The position numbers were made by a program, and so were the translations under genes. From Lingula anatina (lineage: Eukaryota; Brachiopoda; Lingulata; Lingulida; Lingulidae), in the NCBI RefSeq assembly GCF_001039355.2, contig NW_019775525.1, positions 457,529 through 521,528 on the forward strand: a stretch of 64,000 nt of DNA, written 5' to 3'. How positions within the stretch are numbered: position 1 is the first letter of the stretch; each line of letters starts with the position of its first letter. Below, piece after piece: positions 12,331 through 23,600 of this stretch. The notes below the pieces were generated by a model that was given only the letters and a program-made list of their open reading frames with translations, was not told the DNA's origin and made no database searches.

Positions 12331-14060
12331 GAAAAGTCGGATGGAAGGGTATAATAAAGTTCTGTCTGTAAAAATATTCATGCATATCCCCCCCCCCCCC
12401 TTAAGCCAATATTATGCTGTGGAATTACATTAATTTCATGCATATACTGTCTTGTCCCTCAAATTGTGATCATTTTCCTCTTCCAGTAACCCCATGCGCA
12501 AAAGTAAAAAGGCGTGGGGTTGGGAAAGCCCACCTCACATTAACAAGAGCAGTGAAAGTAACGAAAGGCTTCCGAATGAGGAAATTTCGGTCAGCATCGG
12601 AAATTCTGACCACAAGGTCACGAATAAGATCGTCACACCGACCTTTCGTGCTTATGAATATATGTTCACTTTGTCGCTTGACCGCAGACAGAATTAAGCG
12701 GGCCGTCTTCTCATCTTTGAATTTTGGAGATGATCCGGTGGACTGTATAGCATAAAACAGCATTATGTCATTTGACCACCGATATAATGTACGACTGTTT
12801 TAAATAGAAATCATTCGATTTATGTGGCCGCAAATTTAACATTAAAAGTAACAAAGTGGTGTTGAACCGCTAAGTTATATTTAGCGTGCATCACTTGATA
12901 AAAGACAGGAAATAGAGAAATATTAGTTGATTAATCTTGTTAAAGCGCGAGGAAATATTTATAATTTATCCCATCATTTATCTATTCACATATCGTGTAT
13001 TTATTCATTTCTCTATCCCTTTATTGTTCTGAGTAAGCTAAGCCTGGATTAAAGTTTCAGTCACGTCTTAAGTTCATAATAATACACTTAAAACGGGAGT
13101 GGTCCCAATTTCAATACCTCATTAAATGTGTTACACGTCACTCAGTTAACCCATTATTAATTATTGAAAGGATGGTGTATAAGCTTATTTAGCTCGTATC
13201 AAGAAAGAGCCCTGGATACTTATCACAATTATCAAAGGAAAGGTTCTTTATGTGGATAAGAACATATAAAAGTAACATTTTAATTATATTTTTTAACTTA
13301 ATTATCTTTTAATAACGTCATAAAGGTGTTTAAATCTCTTTCCTCCGTGTTTGAATAATTAAAGCATGAACAAACCATGAAATTATCAGTCATCGGTCAT
13401 AGAAGTGAAATCCACCTTATGACAGTTTCGATCGTCGCCTGTCACTTTTGGTCACAGTAGTTTTGGTATACGACCGCCAGATGTCAGCACGGTCTGATTG
13501 GCTTCCATCGGAGTGAAATATCATATTCACTTCCGAATGATAGGCCTATATTTCGGGCAAAAATTTCACCGAGCTTCTCATTTGCTTGAGAGAAAACCAA
13601 CCTGGACATAGGAAGCAAATTCCGTAAACTATGTCTTTCGTGCTATCCCCTGTCTCTCAACACGATCTACCGAATTCAAAAATGGCTTTCAGGAGGTGGT
13701 TTTTTTTTTATACATGAGGTATTTTGATAGATTGTTACTAATCTTTGTGGAAAAAAGTTGGGCATGCCTGGTTAACCCCATGTTTGTGTCCTTAATAATA
13801 CACCCTTATCCCTGACTCCCTTAGCTCTAACCCGCGTTTCTTAATCGCAGCATTCCTGCATGTTTGTCTTTCTTTATCTGTACCTGTTAATTACAGAGGG
13901 TATCAAAAATAACCCTCAGCCGTCTGAACTGCACTATCAGATCGAGTCCTCACGCCGCCTTAGTGAACACATGTTAATGAAGGAGATAAAATTCAGCCAG
14001 CAAATGTGTTGCGGTAATGGGTATGACGTCACACGGAAATTGAGGAGACTCGTTTGTGTC
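12331..14060. other. non-coding, with one unassigned open stretch
   Basis: About 1.7 kb between the tRNA array and the first LU gene. At 12470-12763 the sequence is less A-T rich and open in several frames on both strands, but no translation resembles a family I know and there are no clear splice sites. It may be a decayed element. The rest is A-T rich with poly-C (12390-12400) and poly-T tracts. Confidence 0.4.
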
Positions 14061-14154
14061 GATTCCTTGTCCTGGAGGCCAGAGTGAAGAAGGTATATCC
14101 CGTGTTATGTCGACTTTCTGTTAGTTAACAACTCAGGGATCGTTTGGACTAAAC
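14060..14154 (+). promoter_or_regulatory. probable 5' UTR exon of the first LU/chitin-binding-like gene
   Basis: The sequence GACTAAAC followed by GTAAGTTTTT at 14155 is a strong donor, and a matching acceptor (TTTTTTCAG) lies three bases before the ATG at 14998. The convergent paralogue has the same layout. The 5' end is not defined. Confidence 0.4.
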
Positions 14155-14997
14155 GTAAGTTTTTGTTGTTCGTTTTTGTGCTTTGATTCTATTCACTTTG
14201 TATCTTCTTGTACTGACTTGTGTACATGTAAGGACTGAGATATCAGTCAAACTGCCAGAGCGCGAAAGTCCTTACGAGGAAGGTGTGTGGTACTGAAGTC
14301 GTTTTTTTTTTCGTCTGCCTTTTCACTTTTCTAGACTAATATTTTGAGGTACCATATCCTTCAGTAATCAGAAAGTCATATTTGCCATTTAAGCTTGGCG
14401 AATTTATGTTAGAGAACTTTAAGTTATAACAGAAAAATCGTAGTGACGGCCCCCTTCAATGGAGATCGAGGAGATTTTTACAAAGTTTGTCTTTCTTCCC
14501 AGACTGCACTTATCTCGGGTCAATCTGAAAGCTACGGTTGTCAATTTTCTGAAATATTCACATATAAAACAAAGCTGTCCTTTGGTGACGGTCTTCTTAC
14601 AGTTTATTCACATTAGGCTTATCAATAAAAATGTAAACACAACATTACGTGCAAGTTTTTTTTTTTGGGGGGGGGGGGTTAACGAACATGCGAACATATT
14701 GGTCAACATTTTAATTGTACATTTGAATAAGGAAGCTGGCCAGTGAGATTTAAGATATACCACGGTATTTAGTCCTTTGTTAACCTCAACATTATTCTCA
14801 ATATTTTGACACCTGGAACGCGTGAAGTCGGTCACAAACAGTGCACAAGCAAAATTGAAAACAGTGACACGATATTAATCAAAAACTTTTTAATAGTCCT
14901 ACATATGCGTGTACATATACATGTAGCTAGCAGTGTTGTAAACAAATGCATTTTTCTTAGTTAAGATCTCTCTATAGTCCTTATATTTTTTCAGACA

Positions 14998-17561
14998 ATG
15001 GGCGCCATAACAATGTTGAGATCACGTGACACTATCGTCTGCTTCACGTTGGTGATCGCGTCCTTGTGTTCCCAAACGGCAGTGTCACAGATCAGACACT
15101 GGTCAAACTCCTTCTCCGGCCACGGCGCTTTCTTAAACTGGGGTAGTCTGTTTGGTATCCAAAGTCCAGTGCCGTACAGACCCATCAGCGTACCTACGGT
15201 ACAAGGTAAGTTCTCAGGGGTGGATTGAGGCCGTCTTCTGGGTATTCGGGAAATCGGTCAGATTTTCATTTTTACATTAACTGGTAGCTTTTTTTTTTCT
15301 GTCGGAAGACAGTCAAAAATGGAGGATGGATCAGCAGAGATAATTTGGAAGATTGTCAGAAAATATCTCTGGATCCACCCCTGGTTTTAATAACATATCA
15401 TGTTAATGAACTAGGAGCATGCGGGTCAGGTGGGAGGGGTGGGGTAATGGAGAGGTGAAGTGACGTCATAATGCCACAAAAACGGTTTCCATGTTCTGAT
15501 ATAAGCTCAGCTGAAATGATTTAAAATTTTAAAAAATCATTTTTGCATTAGCATTTATTTATTTACTTTACAACACAATTCCAACTTATTTAAATAATTT
15601 GAAATCAATTAATGGGAGTATATTGTTTGTTTAACGCTCCGATGTCAAACCTAATATTTAGCTTCCAATAATCAATTCAAAACAATTTAACAGATGTGCT
15701 TCAGAAACTTTTCTTTTAATTGACTAGAACGCCGTGCCAGTATATTAAATGTTAGAGAAAAAATATTAATCAAATATCTATTTTTAACATCAGCTCCGGT
15801 GGTGAACACAGTGGATTGCTTGGAGTGCTCCTCTGAGACACACCCGAGATGTGCCGAGTACGCATGCCCAGATCACGAGAATGACGTCATCGTGAAAGGG
15901 GACAAAACCGGGAAATGCTACATCAAGAAAGAGATCAATCGTAAGTTCTTCAAAAAAACATTTTAAGTTGTTTAAAATATTTTGGTCACCTATTATTACT
16001 CTCCAGACTAGTTATGCCTTTATGGAAATCTGGTTTGCATTTCTTCCCCACTGGCGTCGGGAATAATTGGTCTTTTCCCACATTGCACTGGTTTCAAACA
16101 ATACTGTAGCAGGGATAAATGCGTGGGTACTTCATTCTGTGCTACTGATAAATCATACCATGATGACGCAAAGTAAAGATCGTCGATTTCATTTAAAACA
16201 AAAAAGTAATTTTAAATTCCAAAATAATTGTACACAGCATTGCTGAAAAGAACTTCTAACAATATAATTTCCATTTGATAAATTTTCTCCGCTAAGGAGG
16301 AGTTATTTTTTTTTAAATAACTCAGTCGATGTAATTTAATACTTGTCAGCTGCCTACTTATTGGCACGCATGACGGAATTGAAATACACAAATGAATACC
16401 AATAATCAACTCGTCAATTCTTCATTGTAAGTGGACTGTCATTCCGTTTCAGTGAATACAAACGCGTCCATAATAGTGCGAGGCGGGATATCGAACCTTT
16501 ATGACAGGGTTTCCAAAGATGTCGGCTGCCACCACGTGGAGGAAAACGCCGTCCTCACGACCATCTGCGTCTGTAGCACTGACATGTGCAACAAGGTCGG
16601 CATTGTAGAGTTTGGTGGCGACATGAAAATGTCGCAAAGGACGGCAAACCTGGTGAAGACCAAACTTGGGAAAATAAGTAAGTCTACAATATAGTTTATT
16701 TTGTAAAAAAAAAAAGAAATTGTTTTATTTCAATTTTTTTAGCAAGCCTTTGTTACTGGAAGTAAATGAGTTGGCTTTGAGAGTTTTAATTTCCCTCATT
16801 TTTACTTTTTTATTATTGTCAACAACATGAGATCTACATGCTTAGTAGGCCTACATGTATATTTCGTTAAACTAATTATGAGGTCCATATTAACCCACTA
16901 TGCGGCTTTGCACGTACAGAAAATGTTAGCAAAGTTAACCTTGTCTTCATTTTTTTATTCAGAACCAAAGAAAAACACTTCGGACATGATGAAACTGAGA
17001 AGGAAAATTGAAGCAAAGAGAGGAAAGCGCCCTAAGCGTCAAACAGATGGCAACGTTCCGCCTTTTTTGTTCGACGAAAACCTGGTATGTCAGTACTGCG
17101 GGGATTTGAATTGCCCGACCGACTACGAGCTTCCCCCCTATACCGTCGCCATCCCCGATGATCCTTCCTTTGCCTGTGTAAGGAAACACGCCGGGAATTA
17201 TCAGCTCTGTAACTCCTGCACGAACTACGCTGAGTGCTTGAACAACGTGTTCACGCGACGTAGCTGCGCTTCGGGGACCGTTTTTGATGACGTCAGCAAA
17301 ACCTGCGTTCAACCCTGGTTGGCCACCACGTGCTATTTAACCTACGAAGACCAGCGAAACATGTGCGAGTATTACTACAACGAAGATAAAGATAGGAACT
17401 TCTGCAACAAGTATAATTCTTTCTTTAAGGGCATTTGTGATTCTAACATTTATCCTAAAACTTCACAAAAGTGTAATTCGTACACATCTAGGCCCGGGTT
17501 CGCCATCTGGAATAGCGGTACTTTTGAATGGTTTTGGGGTGTTGTTTTTTGGAATGGTTAA
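14998..17561 (+). CDS. secreted Ly6/uPAR-like plus chitin-binding-like protein 1
   Basis: Four exons, 14998-15205, 15794-15940, 16453-16677 and 16963-17561, all joined in phase 1; 392 residues. Residues 1-30 are a signal peptide (IVCFTLVIASLCSQ). Exons 2-3 encode an LU-like region, starting CLEC (78-81) and ending CVCSTDMCN (157-165), the usual Ly6 closing motif. A basic stretch (about 196-219) carries furin-type sites RGKR and RPKR (cut after R219). The remaining 173 residues are Cys-rich (CQYCGDLNCPTDYELPPYT, GNYQLCNSCTNYAEC, RSCASGTVFDDVSKTCV), with spacing like a peritrophin-type chitin-binding domain in the middle. A convergent paralogue lies at 25411-20643. Function is unknown; an extracellular matrix, shell or mucus role is possible. 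Unlike the paralogue it ends in a W/F-rich tail (FAIWNSGTFEWFWG). Confidence 0.85.
15215..15384. mobile_element. short foldback element, family B (AGGGGTGGAT ends)
   Basis: Begins CAGGGGTGGATTGAGG and ends GGATCCACCCCTGG, inverted termini. The interior has GAGGCCGTCTTCTGGG and, inverted, TCTGTCGGAAGACAGTC, giving a second hairpin. A close copy is at 47579-47765. It lies in intron 1 only 9 bp after the exon 1 donor. Confidence 0.75.
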
Positions 17562-17977
17562 AATCCATATAAATTCATAATTTCACTTTTTATGTGAATG
17601 GCCACGCATTTGCTATCTGGAATAGCAGTTAACAAGGACGTCCTGTATAACGGTAGTTCTTACTTGTTAGTAGAAACCAACTACGTAGATCATTGGTTGG
17701 GTATTATATGGATGCTACCGACAAAATGTTATCCCCTGGATTTATGATTTTTATAAAATAGCTTTCTCCAAATGTTAATATCTTTCAGCATTCATTACAT
17801 AAAGGAAATCAAATTTTCTAACGTTTTATTTACAGTTATTTGCTTACCATCAGCGGACAAAAAGAATAGACTCAACTTTGAACAAATGAAGTGGTTTTTC
17901 ATTCATAATAGTTTACAAATACACCGATTTATTTTTAACTTATCGGGGTTGAAAGCTGTTGTATTTATTGTCTTGTA

Positions 17978-17983
17978 AATAAA
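17978..17983 (+). terminator. poly(A) signal AATAAA, LU gene 1
   Basis: AATAAA about 417 bp after the stop codon of the gene at 14998-17561; the first clean plus-strand hexamer downstream. Confidence 0.45.
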
Positions 17984-20520
17984 AGTTAATTTATATCTGG
18001 AATTTGATTTTTTTAAATCTTAAATCGCTTACTTTTCTTTACTTGTATGAAAAAGAATGTTTCTTAACTTGGATCGGGGTACCCGTTTTCTAAAATCTCC
18101 ATCACTCGATTTTGTTACTTCTTGGACAGATAGAAGGGCATTTGGTAAAGAATGCCTCTTATCCGGCTTTTCTATCTAACTGTTTTGTTAGCAGCTATTA
18201 TTGTCATTATGCAAATCGTTGCTTTTCACGCCTGCTGATCAGGGGCAATTTCCCAGTATACTTAAAAACTCAGGGTGTAAAGAAAAAACGATGACACCCT
18301 TTTCATTTTTTATATTCTAATTATATTGTCAAGAATAAATACTGATTATGCACAATAACGGCGATTAATTATTGATACCGGCCTAAATAAGATATTCTTA
18401 TGGTTTTCCTATGAAATGATAAAAGTACCGGGATATGATTTCGTTTTTTTAGAGCTTTAAACACTGTTTCACGCCGATCTAGTCCTTATCACCCTGGGTT
18501 TAAGAGACAAAAGACTCTATAACTCATACACGCTAAACCTCATGCCAGGGCTGAATAAAAAGAGTTTCCCGTAGTTCGAAATTCAGGGTGGGTGTACGCT
18601 GTAGTTTAATCCTGTGAACCTAATTTACCGAATAAAACGATTGGGTTTTGATAAAACGCACGACAAAGCGTTGGCATCTCTTATCTGTCATGTGGGTTTC
18701 TCGTTTAAGGAAATTATGTTTAGTGTTAAGCTTGTGTCCTTTGTAAGTGATGTGATTATATTTATATTCATGACAATAAAACCGCAGGTAAGGTCTTGTG
18801 CCTGGAGAATAATATTTGGAGAATAAAGTGAGTGAGCAAAAAAAGGAAAAAAAGGATAAGGCATTTTGCACTATCTTGATATTCTTTTTCATTTTATCTT
18901 TCACTTCAAAATATCTTTAAAGAAAAAAAGTAAATTGCGACATTATGTATCTGATCAACCGTATTATCATAAATAAATAAACGCTTGTCAAAAGATCGTG
19001 CTACAAGACAAAAGATAATTAGCTATTGACCAATCAAATGAGAACATTATGATTGATATTAGATGGAATGAATTGGTTCTAATTTATTTATTGATTTATT
19101 TATTGTCTAATTCTCTTCTTTTGTTGTAATCCAGATTTATTTGTACTGGTGGCCGTCATACTACACATCTAGGTCTTAAATTGTGACAAGCTGTGCTCTC
19201 TTCTTTTGGATATCAACATATCACACTGATGGATACAGTACAGCTACTGCGCGGTTTCCTTATAGATATCATCTTGTTATTACTCAGGGGACGATTTAGT
19301 GGGAAAAGTGGCCTGCGTTGTCGCCTGTACGTGCCATATTAAGATAACGGGTAATAATAGGTATTCACAGCGCAATTTTCATATATATGTATTATTTGAG
19401 CGCTTACCCTCCACGAACATATTAACATATGAAATATTTTCATCGCATTTGTTTATGAAAGCCAAATGCCTGACAGAAGATTGATGTCAACGACTTTGGC
19501 CTGGTCGAAGTGACCTATATATAGAATAGAGGTGAATGGTTCTCTGCGCTTTTGAAAATGTTTCAAAATCATAATTCCATGACTAAATATACTGCAAAGG
19601 CTGTTTTCTCAATTCCGACCTTAAAAATGATGATCTCATAAAAGGGAAAAGTATGGAAAAGAAAAGAACACACACCCGACCCCAATCTTTATCTCTAAAA
19701 TGTCAGGAGGACATGGTGATATAGAGGAATCACGATTATTCGTTCATAATTAAATTACTTAATTGCTTAAAAGGATACAAAGCGTCTAATCCAATTGTAG
19801 AGACAAGTTTGAAAATAATTCGTTAATAGGGGTAATGTTTTTTTTTTCTCTAGAAAAATTAGATCTAATTTTGGCGTAAAATATCCGCTTAGAATACCTT
19901 TATGCATGGTCTTATTGTATGTAACAAACATACGATGGATTTTTAAATATTCCGTGGCTTAATCCATTCGTTAATGCAAGCCAATTAAAGTAAGATTATT
20001 GAAACTTCAATGCTACAGAAGAGCGAGGCGTTTCACAGTTTTTCAAATACGCTACTTTCAAAGCAGTATATTGCACTACAAGTAGACACTGTTTTTTGGG
20101 CATTCATGCTCATATGCAGTATTTGACATTATCAGAAATCTTAAAATTTCCATGAAAAAGAACAAAGACTTTGTTAAAACCTTTAATCATTCAATAAATA
20201 TTAAATATAAAATTATGTACACGTTTCTTGGTTCTCAGAACTATGACAATCTTGAACTAAATAGTGACTTTTATAAAAACGGCTTCAATATAGAAATCAT
20301 GATCGACACGATGACGCACTATTTATTATAGCAGATCAAAAGGGTACATTTTACTTTGACGGACTGTATGATCAAGCTGACTTTGAGGTGTTTGCGGATG
20401 TGTCCGTTGAATTAATTTGGCATACCGAGTACTCCACACAATGAAGACACAATACCAAGCAATTCGAGACAGAAAAAGCGTGTGGATTTTTACCTGAATT
20501 TCACAACCAAAATCAATTCA
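17984..20520. other. intergenic, between two convergent paralogues
   Basis: About 2.5 kb of A-T rich DNA with no exon-like segment on either strand. Both neighbouring genes end into it. Confidence 0.5.
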
Positions 20521-20524
20521 ACGT

Positions 20525-20530
20525 TTTATT
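20525..20530 (-). terminator. poly(A) signal AATAAA, LU gene 2
   Basis: TTTATT on the plus strand, AATAAA on the minus strand, about 115 bp past the stop codon at 20643. Confidence 0.5.
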
Positions 20531-20642
20531 TGTGCCAAATCGTAAGATATTACTTAATCAGTGTAGTCTTTAAAAGTTCTGTAAAAGTTGTATTTCCAAA
20601 ATATTTGTTGGCAAAAAGGAGTTCATATCTCTCAGTCGAAAT

Positions 20643-23600
20643 CTAATTTCCAGCGCATCTTCCCGAGTATGGATACAGAGACGCATCACATATCCCGGTG
20701 AAATAATTCTGATAAAACGCACAAAAACTGGACACCTCCTGGTTGTAATAATGATCACAGATTGTCCTCCTGTCCGAGTAAGTTAAGTAGCAGGACGCCA
20801 TGGGGGACTCTTCCCAAGGGTAGACGCACGTTTTCGTGAAATCATTCCAAACCAATCCCGGAGTGCAACTTCGGAACCGGAAGTTTTCCATCTCGCACGT
20901 GACGTAGTTGACGCAGGAGTCACACAGCTGGTAGTTGCCATTGTGTCTGCGCTTGCAAGCTTTTGCCGGGTCGTTCATGATAGAACTGGTGTAGGGAGGA
21001 AGAGCAAAGTCCGTCGGACACTTGAGGTCGCCACAGTAGGAGCAAATCTGAGTGACGTCATAGGGATCGTTTCCGCTCGTCTGCCTTTTCCCGCGCCTTG
21101 GTTTATTGGGAAGTGCGCCAAGGCCAAAGAACGGCAAAGCACCATTTAGAACTGGACCTATGACATTCCCGTTGAGAAACGAAGATGAGAAATCAACTTT
21201 AGCTTGACCTTGACCTCGACCTCGACCCTGACCTTTGCCCTTGTCCTGCCCTTTGCCCCTGTCCTGCCCTTTACCCTTGCCTTTGCCTTTACCCTTGCCT
21301 TTTCCTGGTTTGGGTTTTTCATTTTTCTTAGGTGGCAACAGTGGTCTTTCAAGTTGGTTGCCATTTTCTTCTTCCTCGTCTTCCTTTTGTTGCTGCAAGG
21401 CTATTTCCAAAGATATCAAATCTTCTTTGCTGATTTCCGCCATCTCACGTTGCTCTGTTTAATAAAAGACCAAGCTTTCAATTCTACATTTAAAAGGAAA
21501 ATGATAAACCCATTTTTCAAATATACGTTCTATATTCTATTATATCAGGGCCTAAATTTTATTACCCAAATGTTTAATACAGCGAATGGATACTCTTGTC
21601 AATTTATTCGCTGCACGAGAAGCTTAAATATCAAATACAACTCTTAAGAATGCTGAGACCAAGGTATAAAAGCACTAAGGTTATCTTTCTTCCTTTTATC
21701 AATAAAATATGGCTTACTAGGAGGTTTTATAACATCTTCCACCAATTTCGCTGTGTCTTCCTTCATTCGAAATTGGCCGCCAAGGTCGCCTACGGATTTC
21801 CCATTGCAGTTATCAGTATTGCAGACGCAGAGTGCCAAAAGGCGTCCATCTTTGTTGTCTTTGACGGCACACCCTCCTCGGCTAGGAACCCGGATGCTGA
21901 GGTCGTCTGCTCGCCCTCTGGTTACCACAGATGTTCCGTTGAAGACTGAAATTATGCAAAAATGGTTGTAAATGCGGTGTTAGGTTTAAAATGGACGACA
22001 AAGTGGTAATCATTGAGATACCCTCCTTCTATCGCTGTTGGCGGAAGAAAAAAGTTAAATTGTGGATTTTAAGTTTATCACGTTACTGAGAGAACAGTTT
22101 CATTAGCTCTGTATGTATCAATTCAAATTATTGTTTTTCTTTTTATCAAGAGCTTGTAAAATCCTGGTCAATTGCCCCTATCACTGGCCTTGTGTTGTAA
22201 CTGTTACATCCTCATTTTCATTCCAGGTGAAATGACCCTAGTCATTTACTCCCTGATGATGGTGACTGACAGTCACAGAAATATTGGAGGTAATACCCAC
22301 ATATTTTACAAGCTCTTGATAAAAAGAAAAACAATAATTTGAATATCACGTTACTGATATCAGTCTACGTTCGTATAAAAGGGGAGGGGCAAAATGATAA
22401 TGTTATTCACCCGGCTTGGAAATCAAACCACTGAAACGGTTTTGAATTCACCCCATATATGAGTGAAAATACTGCATTGTAGCTGAAAGTAATGTAGCAA
22501 AATAAATGGCGTCTGTCAAACTTTTAATGGAATTAATACCAAGACAGCGTGAACATGCAAGATGGCCTTGATAAGGACAAAATGGCTGTTGCAATGACGA
22601 GGTGCAAAATTCATTTCAGCGCAAATAACAGTCCAGAGATTCTCCGAAAATATAGTGACCTGTCGAGATAAAGTGCTGTCATTATGTTCACTTATTTATT
22701 GAGGACGATTACTTTTATATGTTTCTTCCCGATATGCATCTAATACACTTACGTACTAGCACTTATGTTAATGAACGCCAGTACCGTTTAATTCCCTCCT
22801 AAATCTTGGTTGTCTTCAATTCAGCGTCAAAATTATTTCGTGACTTAAGTTCATTAAGACTTAAACAGTGGACTCAGTCGCCTTTGCATTAGATTTATCA
22901 TTAAACGACGATGACGGCATCAGATTATTATCTATAGACGCTATATCTAGGCACGCGCCAGGGCATGAAAGAACCGACGATGAGCAATCCACAGAAAGTA
23001 ATTAAAAAATAATTAAAGTATCATCCCAAAAGTCAACAGATTTCTCATTTAGATAAGTATCTCTTTTAGTTATGAATGTCTTACATTACAGAGATAATAA
23101 TTTTACCATATCAATCAATAAGTTAAGCGTTTAATGAAAATGGATATTTGGTTGTTGACAGGGTAACAATTATTCCTATGTTGAGAAATTGCCACTGATT
23201 AAATAAATATATCAACATTGGCCTAATGTCTGTCGTTATTCATTTAAAGTTGATTTTTTAAGTACGATGATCTTTTATTCCCAGAACANNNNNNNNNNNN
23301 NNNNNNNNNNNNNNNNNNNNNNNNNNNNNNNNNNNNNNNNNNNNNNNNNNNNNNNNNNNNNNNNNNNNNNNNNNNNNNNNNNNNNNNNNNNNNNNNNNNN
23401 NNNNNNNNNNNNNNNNNNNNNNNNNNNNNNNNNNNNNNNNNNNNNNNNNNNNNNNNNNNNNNNNNNNNNNNNNNNNNNNNNNNNNNNNNNNNNNNNNNNN
23501 NNNNNNNNNNNNNNNNNNNNNNNNNNNNNNNNNNNNNNNNNNNNNNNNNNNNNNNNNNNNNNNNNNNNNNNNNNNNNNNNNNNNNNNNNNNNNNNNNNNN

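Noticed and set aside
12414-12763. Open frames of about 100 codons on both strands
   Set aside because: No recognisable family, no splice context, and the several frames contradict each other; kept only as an unassigned stretch.
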